DNA of 6,680 nt, taken from assembly GCA_002497285.1 (NCBI GenBank), contig DANJ01000008.1, positions 1 through 6,680 on the forward strand. Direction: 5' to 3'. Below, in pieces: positions 1 through 5,994 of the stretch (the first letter of the stretch is position 1; every line of letters begins with the position of its first letter). Source of the stretch: Candidatus Pacearchaeota archaeon UBA92 (GTDB lineage: Archaea > Nanobdellota > Nanobdellia > Pacearchaeales > GW2011-AR1). Under the pieces are notes generated by a model, which made no database searches, was not told the DNA's origin, and saw only the letters and a program-made list of their open reading frames with translations. Position numbers and translations under genes: made by a program.

Positions 1-20
1 GCGGTGGATTGCTAATCCGA
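1..20 (+). other. tRNA-Ser(GCU)-like anticodon-arm fragment (tentative)
   Basis: The first bases contain a seven-base TTGCTAA loop flanked by GGA and TCC, which is how the anticodon loop of a tRNA-Ser with anticodon GCU would look. The outer stem pairs are poor (T opposite G, then G opposite A). No long variable arm, T-arm or acceptor strand follows, so this is not an intact tRNA gene. It may be a tRNA remnant at an island boundary, or a chance match; it is cut by the window edge. Confidence 0.2.
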
Positions 21-50
21 AAAGAGCAAAACAGCAGGAAGCAGTCAGAA

Positions 51-91
51 AGCGGGAAAGCAAGCAATAGCAAGCCTTCCCGCTAATTTTT
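51..91 (+). terminator. Rho-independent terminator
   Basis: AGCGGGAA (51-58) is perfectly complementary to TTCCCGCT (77-84), giving an 8-bp GC-rich stem with an 18-base loop, followed by AA and a run of five T. It would end + strand transcription entering from the left and insulate the CBASS operon. The loop is longer than usual for a strong terminator. Confidence 0.5.
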
Positions 92-101
92 CACTTCATC
101 C

Positions 102-245
102 AATTTCACTGAATTTCACCCATTTTCATTACCGGATGGACACAATATGGTCACCAAGATTTTGATTTTCTTTTCTTTCTATTGCGGTTTTTCAATAAGC
201 TTATGAAAAGCAAAATTATCTGAGAATTTCATTTTTATTGAAATT
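102..245 (+). repeat. AATTTCA motif cluster with a dyad over the -35 box
   Basis: AATTTCA occurs at 102-108, 112-118 and 225-231, and inverted as TGAAATT at 239-245. The related TTTCAC and TTTCAT occur at 89-94 and 124-129. The copies starting TTTCA at 104, 114 and 124 are exactly 10 bp apart, one helical turn. The last direct and inverted copies form a 7-bp dyad with a 7-base centre that covers the -35 box of the operon promoter. A regulator site is inferred. No regulator gene is present in the window, so an outside or host protein would have to bind it. Confidence 0.35.
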
Positions 246-266
246 TAGACAAAAAAGTAGTAAAAT
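238..266 (+). promoter_or_regulatory. Sigma70-like promoter of the CBASS operon
   Basis: TTGAAA (238-243) and TAAAAT (261-266) are separated by 17 bases; each box matches consensus at five of six positions. Transcription would start near 273, leaving a leader of about 38 bases before the first gene. An AGGA ribosome site at 297-300 precedes the ATG at 311. The -35 box lies inside the inverted repeat 225-245, so a bound repressor could block it. Confidence 0.5.
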
Positions 267-310
267 ATAGTAGGAATTTAGATCCAATTAAAAATTAGGA
301 AAGCATTTAT

Positions 311-916
311 ATGCAAATTAACGACAAAGACAAAATTACTATTTTGTTAAACTTATTGGGTGAGCATTATAATGCTTCTCATAAAATGCGTGAAAGAAGT
401 TTGAACTTTGCTATTTGGATATTGGGTTTTGGCGTTGCTATTATTTGGTTATTGTTAAGTGGCGCGTCTTTAACCATTTCCCAGAACATTTTCTTAACGC
501 TCTTTGTAACGATTGTCTCGTTGCTTACGATCTACTTTTTACATGCTATTGAGAAGGGGTTTCATACTAACAGGAATATTATGATTGATATTCAACGGGT
601 TTTAGGATGCTATGAACAAGGAATATACGTTGATTCTAAGTCATTATTTCCAAAAGAGTATGAAGAAAAGTATAAAGAAAAAAAGGGGGATAAAGAAAAA
701 AATAAAATGACGGTTCAAAATTTGAAAAAATTTTTAAGGACTTTGGACTTTCATTTCGTATCAATTTATATTTGGATAATTTTAATCACTTTGATGATTA
801 TTTTGTTGATTTGGATTAATCCCAACCAGCAAAATCAGAAAAATAAGAAAATTACATTAAATAGTTATACGTCAGAACAAGCAGGATTAATAACATCCGC
901 AAACGGACAAAAATAA
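311..916 (+). CDS. Three-helix membrane protein, predicted CBASS effector
   Basis: This 201-residue protein has no signal peptide and three clear hydrophobic helices, at about residues 31-50, 57-79 and 147-169. The cluster HKMRER before helix 1 and the very basic 80-146 loop (many K and R) suggest a cytoplasmic N-terminus and loop and an outside C-terminus. The loop starts amphipathic around IQRVLGCYEQGIY (95-107) and becomes a charged, probably coiled stretch. It is first in the operon, 12 bp before the cyclase gene, the place where type II CBASS systems often encode the killing effector; by analogy with other transmembrane CBASS effectors it would disrupt the inner membrane on binding cyclic dinucleotide. 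I see no SAVED, beta-barrel (Cap15-like) or other known ligand domain, so ligand sensing is unexplained. A SLATT-like or so far unnamed family is possible. The membrane topology is well supported; the function rests on context. Confidence 0.8.
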   Translation: MQINDKDKITILLNLLGEHYNASHKMRERSLNFAIWILGFGVAIIWLLLSGASLTISQNIFLTLFVTIVSLLTIYFLHAIEKGFHTNRNIMIDIQRVLGCYEQGIYVDSKSLFPKEYEEKYKEKKGDKEKNKMTVQNLKKFLRTLDFHFVSIYIWIILITLMIILLIWINPNQQNQKNKKITLNSYTSEQAGLITSANGQK

Positions 917-921
917 GGAGG
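915..921 (+). promoter_or_regulatory. Strong ribosome binding site of the cyclase gene
   Basis: AAGGAGG lies 7 bases before the ATG at 929 and overlaps the stop codon (914-916) of the membrane-protein gene. It is the best ribosome site in the window. The cyclase therefore has its own efficient initiation, while the two genes downstream start inside their upstream neighbours. Confidence 0.75.
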
Positions 922-928
922 TTGACTT

Positions 929-1885
929 ATGGCTAATTGTCATGATTTATTTCAAAAATTCTATGATGAAGTTAAGCTAACACCATCAAAAGAGGATTCC
1001 CTCAAAACTGCAAGGGAAGCCATACGAGAGAAAATTAGAAACTACTTTAAAAATACTATGAAAGAAAACCATCCAAAGTTTTATGGTCAGGGTTCTTATG
1101 CTATGTCAACCATTATAAACCCTTTAGATGGAGAATACGATATTGATGACGGCATATACTTACAAAACCTTGACCTAAATAAATTAAAATGGCCAGTCCC
1201 AGAAACTGTTCACAATTGGATTTACAACGCGGTAAAAGGACACACTAATGAAAACCCTATAGATAAAAGAACATGTGTTCGTGTAATTTACTCTGGTCAA
1301 TATCATGTAGATTTACCCATATATGGAATGTTTAGTAACGTGCCTTACTTAGCAGAAAGAGAAGAAGCAGGCTGGCATGTGAGTGATCCAAGAGCTGTAA
1401 CTGATTGGTTTAAAAATGAGGTGAAAGATAAAGGTGAGCAACTTAGGAAAGTCGTCCGATATCTAAAAGCCTGGAAAGATAATAAGTCAAAGTTAAGAGA
1501 GTTACCGAGTGGTTTGGTATTGACTATTTTAGCTGTGAATAATTACGAGAAATCAGATAGGGATGATGGGTCCTTTGCAGGAACGGTAAGGAATATTTAC
1601 AATCAAATGTTATCTTCAAGTACCATTCTTAATCCTGTAGACTCAAGTGAACATCTCAGCGATCGTATTACAGAATCCCAAATGGAGAATTTCAAAGTAA
1701 AACTATCTACATTGCTGAGTAACGCCAGTGAAGCTTTAAAAGAAGACAGCAAGGAAAAAGCTTGTAGAAAGTGGAAGAAGGAATTTGGCGATAGATTCCC
1801 AAAATGTGAAGATTTAAAAGAAAATGGGGGGCCATTAAGAACCTCAGCTCCAGCACTATTAAGAGATGACTCAAGATCAGCATAA
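929..1885 (+). CDS. cdnA: DncV-like CD-NTase (cyclic dinucleotide synthase), CBASS
   Basis: This 318-residue protein carries the CD-NTase signature: GQGSYAM with G55-S56, then the metal-binding pair D71 and D73 in DIDDGIYL, and a third acidic residue, D128, in YHVDLPIYG. The stretch WHVSDPRAVTDWF...LRKVVRYLKAW (149-182) closely follows the equivalent part of Vibrio cholerae DncV as I remember it, which places it in clade A, whose characterised member makes 3'3'-cGAMP; that product is inferred here. It is much shorter than DncV (436 residues). The end is a helical region followed by a flexible tail (about 296-318) finishing in Ala. In type II CBASS the C-terminal residue of the cyclase, typically Gly or Ala, is what Cap2 activates and conjugates to targets, so this tail suits the next gene. 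The last 20 bases overlap the cap2 start. Confidence 0.93.
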   Translation: MANCHDLFQKFYDEVKLTPSKEDSLKTAREAIREKIRNYFKNTMKENHPKFYGQGSYAMSTIINPLDGEYDIDDGIYLQNLDLNKLKWPVPETVHNWIYNAVKGHTNENPIDKRTCVRVIYSGQYHVDLPIYGMFSNVPYLAEREEAGWHVSDPRAVTDWFKNEVKDKGEQLRKVVRYLKAWKDNKSKLRELPSGLVLTILAVNNYEKSDRDDGSFAGTVRNIYNQMLSSSTILNPVDSSEHLSDRITESQMENFKVKLSTLLSNASEALKEDSKEKACRKWKKEFGDRFPKCEDLKENGGPLRTSAPALLRDDSRSA

Positions 1886-3674
1886 ATTGACACTTAATAA
1901 TTTTTACGAAGAGTCAATCAAGAAAGCCAAACAATATTTAGAAAGTAGATATCCTTCCGAAATATGCTCCAAAGATGATGAAGATTATCCTGAAAGTATT
2001 TCAAGTGAATCTTGGATAACATGGAAGATAAAAGTTGAAAACGATTCGTATCCCCTGACTCTTATAATAGCAATTCCAAAAACCTTTTCTGATGAACTAC
2101 CTAAAATATATCTTTCAAAGAAGAATTACTCAGACATTGCACCAATTCCTCATGTTGACAAAAACAGATTTGTTTGCACTCGAGACTCTAATGTGGCTAT
2201 TAACGAGGACAAACCTGGCGAGGCTTTAGACCAACTGATTAAAATAGCAATCGATGAGATAATAAATAAAGGGATAAAGAAGGAAAATGCCGCTGATTTT
2301 ATAGAAGAGTTTTTAGCCTATTGGAATGAAGAAGTTTCTGATTTTAAATTTCTAAGTTTATATAGTCCAAACAACAATATTGAGAGCTTGAAAGTAATAC
2401 CACTCTCAAGGAAATTTCTAAATAGTCAATGTATAATTGCAAGGACTCGAGAGGAAGCTGAAGAATGGCTAGCACCTTTTAAAATTGAAATTGGCAAAGA
2501 GCAGATATGCGAAGCTTTATATTTACCTCTGCCCAATCCTATTCCCATGCCTCTTCCACAGAATAATGAAGACATTCATATGATTATAAGGGATTCTGGC
2601 CAAAAATACGTAGATGCTATGCAAGAATATTTTGCTAAAAATTCTTCTAACCTGATAATTTTATTCTCCTTCCCTTCAAATGGCAAAAGAATCCTAGCAG
2701 GTTGGAAACATTTACCATGGAAGAGGAATGTTTTTAACGGTGGCTATATTGGTAGTGGTAGAGAATACAAACTTCCACTATCTCTTAGAATGAATAGATC
2801 TGGCAAGAATGCTATTCGTAAAATATCTATTGAAAGAGTTGATAGAGAAAGACTATTTGAGCGAGGCGGGATAGGGATAAAATCATTTATCAAGGATCTA
2901 TCTATTGCCATTATCGGTTGCGGTTCTTTAGGTAGTCCTTTGGCAATATCTCTTTCAAAATGTGGAATTTCGAAGTTTTTGCTTGTAGACAATGAACGTG
3001 TTGAACCAGAAAATGTTGCCAGGCATGTATGCGGTTTTCTTGAAGCTGGATTCAATGTACCCAAAAGTGAAGCTATTAAAGATAGGTTGCTCAGACACTT
3101 CCCATACATAGAGTGTAGAACATACAATGAGAACATATTGGCTTTATTACAAAAAGAAGAATTTTTACTGAATGATTGTAACCTTGTAGTAGTCGCTACG
3201 GGAAACCTAGCCGTAGAAAAGCGTTTAAACTACTTATTGAGAAAAAGGATAATTACATCCCCATTATTGTATCTTTGGATGGAACCTTTTGGCGTTGCAG
3301 GACAGATTCTCTACGTTCATCCTGAAAAAGGAGGTTGCTATCAGTGTTGTCTTGATATTGATGGTGAATTTCGATATTCTGTTGCGAAACCAAACAAAGA
3401 ATTCTGCAGAAGGGAGTGTGGATGTCAAACCACTTTTATACCATATTCAAATTTAGAGATAGATCATTTTATCAGTATTGTTAGTAAGAAAATCGTAAGT
3501 TTCCTTGAGGACAAACCTGATTGTAGCCTCTTATATACATGGCTTGGGGACTTATCTTTTTTTAAATCATTAGGCTATCGGATACGAGACGAATGGCTGT
3601 CAGACTCACCTTACAGTGTCCATAAAAAGACAATTTTAGAAAATAAAGGTTGCAATATATGTGGAGGATTTTAA
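1866..3674 (+). CDS. cap2: Cap2: E2-E1 fusion that conjugates the cyclase
   Basis: This 602-residue protein has an N-terminal E2-like domain (about 10-155) with the probable catalytic Cys104 in PIPHVDKNRFVC, a middle linker region (about 160-330) containing a Pro-rich stretch near 221-231, and a C-terminal ThiF/E1 adenylation domain (about 340-560). In the E1 part, G351-C-G-S-L-G356 is the nucleotide-binding loop; D375, N383, R386 and K400 occupy the usual ATP-site positions. The E1 cysteine is Cys520 or Cys518, just before TTFIPYS. C491/C494 and C596/C599 form two CxxC pairs, the zinc arrangement of MoeB/ThiF proteins. In characterised systems Cap2 adenylates the cyclase C-terminus, passes it from E1 to E2 cysteine and conjugates it to cellular targets, priming cGAMP synthesis. 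The ATG lies inside the cyclase gene with only AAGAG touching it, so initiation is probably by translational coupling. Confidence 0.93.
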   Translation: MTQDQHKLTLNNFYEESIKKAKQYLESRYPSEICSKDDEDYPESISSESWITWKIKVENDSYPLTLIIAIPKTFSDELPKIYLSKKNYSDIAPIPHVDKNRFVCTRDSNVAINEDKPGEALDQLIKIAIDEIINKGIKKENAADFIEEFLAYWNEEVSDFKFLSLYSPNNNIESLKVIPLSRKFLNSQCIIARTREEAEEWLAPFKIEIGKEQICEALYLPLPNPIPMPLPQNNEDIHMIIRDSGQKYVDAMQEYFAKNSSNLIILFSFPSNGKRILAGWKHLPWKRNVFNGGYIGSGREYKLPLSLRMNRSGKNAIRKISIERVDRERLFERGGIGIKSFIKDLSIAIIGCGSLGSPLAISLSKCGISKFLLVDNERVEPENVARHVCGFLEAGFNVPKSEAIKDRLLRHFPYIECRTYNENILALLQKEEFLLNDCNLVVVATGNLAVEKRLNYLLRKRIITSPLLYLWMEPFGVAGQILYVHPEKGGCYQCCLDIDGEFRYSVAKPNKEFCRRECGCQTTFIPYSNLEIDHFISIVSKKIVSFLEDKPDCSLLYTWLGDLSFFKSLGYRIRDEWLSDSPYSVHKKTILENKGCNICGGF

Positions 3675-4141
3675 AAAATGTTGAGTTCGCCAACTCAAAA
3701 GAATGTTTGATAATTAAAAGCAAGGTACTTAATGTATTTAGAAAATATGAACAGAAAAAGAGCGTTGATGAATCAGGGGGGATTTTACTTGGTTATGTGT
3801 ATAGGAACTATACTGAAATCGCAAAGGTTACTACTCCGAATAGATTTGATACACATAGGCTGCGTTTTTTTATTCGGTCAAAAGTTAGTGCACAAGCTCA
3901 AATCAACAAAGCCTGGATAAAAACTAGAGGCACTTTAATTTACGTTGGTGAATGGCACACTCATTCTGAAACAAATCCAAAACCGTCAGATGTTGACAAA
4001 AAAATGATAATGAAATCGTTAAAAGAGACAAAAATGGAAATAGATTTTTTGTATTTAATTATAGTAGGATGTAATTCTACTTATTGGGTAGGTAAGCAAA
4101 CAATGGAAGAATTAATTGAGTTAAATGGAAGAAGTTTTTAA
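3659..4141 (+). CDS. cap3: Cap3: JAMM/JAB metalloprotease, cyclase deconjugase
   Basis: This protein of 160 residues from the ATG at 3659 has a complete JAMM zinc-protease signature. Numbered from that start, these are the catalytic Glu38 in ESGGILLG, then E98-W-H100-T-H102, and Ser110 and Asp113 at the HxHx7SxxD spacing. In type II CBASS, Cap3 cuts the bond between the cyclase C-terminus and its target, opposing Cap2 and limiting spontaneous activation. The gene overlaps the end of cap2 by 16 bases. I chose ATG 3659 because AAAGG (3645-3649) sits 9 bases before it; an in-frame TTG at 3650 would add three residues but lacks a properly spaced site. GGAGG at 3663-3667 encodes the last residues of Cap2 and is followed by an out-of-frame ATG that stops after ten codons. 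Confidence 0.9.
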   Translation: MWRILKNVEFANSKECLIIKSKVLNVFRKYEQKKSVDESGGILLGYVYRNYTEIAKVTTPNRFDTHRLRFFIRSKVSAQAQINKAWIKTRGTLIYVGEWHTHSETNPKPSDVDKKMIMKSLKETKMEIDFLYLIIVGCNSTYWVGKQTMEELIELNGRSF

Positions 4142-4144
4142 TAA
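4116..4144 (+). promoter_or_regulatory. Possible promoter for the restriction-modification genes
   Basis: TTGAGT (4116-4121) and TAATAA (4139-4144) are 17 bases apart at the end of cap3. The match is modest in an AT-rich sequence where such pairs arise by chance. If it is not real, the methyltransferase and endonuclease would be read through from the CBASS promoter, as no terminator is visible between 4141 and 4230. Confidence 0.25.
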
Positions 4145-4171
4145 AAGGTAAACTTATAAAGATGAAGAGAG

Positions 4172-4216
4172 ATGACTAAAAAATCAAAACCTACATCAAA
4201 AATGGAATTTATTTAG
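4172..4216 (+). other. 14-codon mini-ORF before the methyltransferase
   Basis: An ATG with GAAGAGAG directly in front opens 14 codons, MTKKSKPTSKMEFI, ending in TAG at 4214-4216. Past the TAG the same frame reads LADNYEKKL before a second stop, and then two A-runs (4233-4240 and 4245-4250) lead into the methyltransferase frame. It may be a leader peptide, or the original N-terminus of the methyltransferase broken by one stop and one frameshift. The basic, protein-like composition favours the second; I cannot decide from one sequence. Confidence 0.3.
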
Positions 4217-4229
4217 TTAGCGGATAATT

Positions 4230-5108
4230 ATGAAAAAAAACTTTAAAAAATTGAACATAGGATATAAAAAAACTTGTTCTTGTCCGGATAGTCATATAAA
4301 CTGTCTTACTGCTAAAGATTGGGTTCGCAATCAGGTTGCTGTTTGGGAATTATACTACGAGAAGAGAGATGTTAGGGATAAAGATATCCATCCGGCTGTA
4401 TTCCCAATTGCTTTACCTAAGAAGTGTATTCAACTCTTTACTCATAAAGGAGAATCAGTCCTTGATCCTTTTCTTGGCATTGGCACTACTCTCATAGCAG
4501 CACAGGATTTAGGAAGGAATGCAGTAGGCTTTGACCTCAACAAAAAATATATCAATTTTACCGATAAAAGACTTTCCCAGTTAGAGATAAACTTTGGAGA
4601 CGATACAAAACAAATTGCGATTTGCGATGATGCAATTAATATCCCAAAATACCTTGATGAGAACACCATCTCTTTATCCGTTACTTCACCCCCTTATGCT
4701 AATATGTTAAATCATAAAAGATTAAATAAAAGTATTCGTGGAGATCTACGAAAAAATGAACATTTCAATAAGGTTCAGCAGTATTCAAATAATCCACGAG
4801 ATCTTGGAACAATGGAGCCAAAGAAATATGCAGAAGCACTTGCCGAAATTTATAAAGGGATATTGCCCCTCTTAAAACCAAAGGCTCATTGCGTAATTAA
4901 CATCAATGATTTATGGGAGAATAATCACAGATATCCCACGCATAGTTACATCATTGAAGCAATGGAAAAAATAGGTTATGAACTTAGAAATATTATTATT
5001 TGGGATAAAAGAAATTTAGTAAATAAGGTGGGTATCTTTGGTTGGCCAAGCAATTACATTACTCTTAGCACCACTTTTGAATATATACTTGATTTTTGGA
5101 GACCATGA
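4230..5108 (+). CDS. SPPY-type DNA methyltransferase (N4-cytosine or N6-adenine)
   Basis: This 292-residue protein has the amino-methyltransferase motifs: HPAVFP (54-59), the SAM-binding motif I DPFLGIGTT (79-87), an acidic motif II with D102 in GFDLN, and the catalytic motif IV SPPY (153-156). SPPY is typical of N4-cytosine enzymes, which suits the MvaI/BcnI-type endonuclease that follows, since members of that family cut CCWGG or CCSGG. Motif I comes before motif IV, the reverse of the common beta-class order. The region after SPPY (about 157-200) could carry target recognition, and IIIWDKR (255-261) and TTFEYILDF (281-289) resemble the later motifs. Only a weak GGA ribosome site precedes the ATG, and in-frame coding similarity upstream is broken, so the start is uncertain. 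It would protect host sites by methylation. Confidence 0.88.
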   Translation: MKKNFKKLNIGYKKTCSCPDSHINCLTAKDWVRNQVAVWELYYEKRDVRDKDIHPAVFPIALPKKCIQLFTHKGESVLDPFLGIGTTLIAAQDLGRNAVGFDLNKKYINFTDKRLSQLEINFGDDTKQIAICDDAINIPKYLDENTISLSVTSPPYANMLNHKRLNKSIRGDLRKNEHFNKVQQYSNNPRDLGTMEPKKYAEALAEIYKGILPLLKPKAHCVININDLWENNHRYPTHSYIIEAMEKIGYELRNIIIWDKRNLVNKVGIFGWPSNYITLSTTFEYILDFWRP

Positions 5109-5818
5109 TTACTTATCCTGAACTAATAGAAAGATTAAAAGCAATAACAATAAAAGAAAAGGGTTATATTAAAACCCATAGAAAGGGAAATACCGGAATA
5201 GGAAAAACCTTGGAGGATCTTTTAGGGATAACAGAAAATAATATCCCTGGTCCAAACACTGCAATGATTGAGTTAAAATCAGCAAGAAAAAATGTTTCAA
5301 GCATGCTTACATTATTCACAAAATCTCCTCTTCCCCCAAAAGCAAACTCTGTTCTGTTGGAGAGATTTGGCTATGAATCTGCACGTGGCAATAAAAGAAA
5401 AGAATTACATACAACAGTAAATGCTAAAGAATATAATCGACTGAAAGGAAAACCCGGTTTTAAAATTGACATTCAGAAAGACAGAGTAAATCTCATAACT
5501 ATCCAGAAAGAAATTGTAGGTTATTGGGATAAAGAAACATTGAAGAATTCTTTTGAAAAGAAACTTCCTAAATTATTGTATGTAAAAGCAGAAGCAAAAG
5601 ATAAAGGGTCTAATGAGAAATTTTGGTTTAATGAAGCCTGGTTATTAAGCGGGTTTAACTTTGAGAATTTTCTTAACTTATTAAAAGAGGGAATAATTCT
5701 GGTTGATATACGAATTGGACAATATCCCGATGGGAGACCTCACGACCACGGTACAGGATTTAGAGTATTTCCTGATAAATTAGATTTATGTTTTGAGTAT
5801 AGAGAAAGAATAAGGTGA
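5105..5818 (+). CDS. MvaI/BcnI-family type II restriction endonuclease
   Basis: This 237-residue protein is close in size to MvaI (about 246). The fold signature is GIGKTLEDLLGI (31-42) followed by MIELKSAR (54-61), a PD-(D/E)xK site related to MutH with Glu37, Glu56 and Lys58 as likely catalytic residues. Five residues before Glu56, where MvaI has its metal-binding Asp50, there is Asn51. The DHGTGFRVFPDKLDLCFEYRERI end also fits the family. I chose the ATG at 5105 because it makes an ATGA overlap with the methyltransferase stop, with GGAG at 5098-5101; a TTG at 5096 would add three residues. Relatives are monomeric enzymes that cleave short CC(W/S)GG sites, but the target here cannot be read from sequence. 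Translation is coupled to the methyltransferase. Confidence 0.85.
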   Translation: MITYPELIERLKAITIKEKGYIKTHRKGNTGIGKTLEDLLGITENNIPGPNTAMIELKSARKNVSSMLTLFTKSPLPPKANSVLLERFGYESARGNKRKELHTTVNAKEYNRLKGKPGFKIDIQKDRVNLITIQKEIVGYWDKETLKNSFEKKLPKLLYVKAEAKDKGSNEKFWFNEAWLLSGFNFENFLNLLKEGIILVDIRIGQYPDGRPHDHGTGFRVFPDKLDLCFEYRERIR

Positions 5819-5956
5819 TGCGAAAAATTTGGATTAGAACTTAATCTGGATCTTTTAGAAAAAAAGGGTAAGATTGAATGTGTGGGAGACCCGAATTTAT
5901 ACAGAATAACAGTTTTTTGGAAATTATTTTTGAACACGGGAGAAGGTTATACATAA
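5818..5956 (+). pseudogene. Possible frameshifted small gene after the endonuclease
   Basis: An ATG at 5818 shares its A with the endonuclease stop (TGATG), a typical coupled start, but this frame stops after eight codons. One base fewer in the A5 run at 5823-5827 would fuse it to an open frame reading FGLELNLDLLEKKGKIEC and on through VGDPNLYRITVFWKLF to TAA at 5954-5956, about 45 residues in all. That second frame is the same as the endonuclease frame, so it could instead be a former C-terminal extension cut off by the TGA. The residue mix looks like real protein, but I recognise no family. Confidence 0.3.
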
Positions 5957-5958
5957 AT

Positions 5959-5988
5959 TTGACTTTTTAAAGTTTAATTTAGTATAAT
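5959..5988 (+). promoter_or_regulatory. Promoter and candidate operators of the toxin-antitoxin pair
   Basis: TTGACT (5959-5964) and a perfect TATAAT (5983-5988) are 18 bases apart. Transcription would begin about 7 bases after the -10 box, at the A of the ATG at 5995, so the mRNA would have no leader. Two dyads overlap the boxes: ACTTT/AAAGT (5962-5966 and 5969-5973) and TAATT/AATTA (5975-5979 and 5986-5990). They are plausible sites for the autorepression usual in RelBE-type pairs. Confidence 0.6.
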
Positions 5989-5994
5989 TAAAAT

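Noticed and set aside
1..310. Considered whether the upstream region holds a CRISPR array or a small gene.
   Set aside because: The TTTCAC repeats are too short and have no spacers, and no open frame there has a start with a ribosome site.
1603..1893. A 96-codon open frame on the - strand inside the cyclase and cap2 junction.
   Set aside because: It lies antisense to well-supported genes, has no ribosome site, and its translation is Ser/Leu-rich without any motif.
2744..3136. A 130-codon open frame on the - strand inside cap2.
   Set aside because: It overlaps the ATP-binding part of the E1 domain. It is a mirror of the codon pattern there, with no signals of its own.
3732..3920. A 62-codon + strand frame inside cap3.
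   Set aside because: It is out of frame with the intact JAMM motif and has no ribosome site; it is a shadow of the real gene.
4442..4669. A 75-codon open frame on the - strand inside the methyltransferase.
   Set aside because: It covers the SAM-binding motif region of a clear gene on the other strand and has no independent support.
5816..5818. Reading TGA as an amino acid so that the endonuclease continues to 5956.
   Set aside because: TGA also ends the methyltransferase and the antitoxin at sensible lengths, so a recoded TGA is unlikely. A single stop or a frameshift is the simpler explanation.
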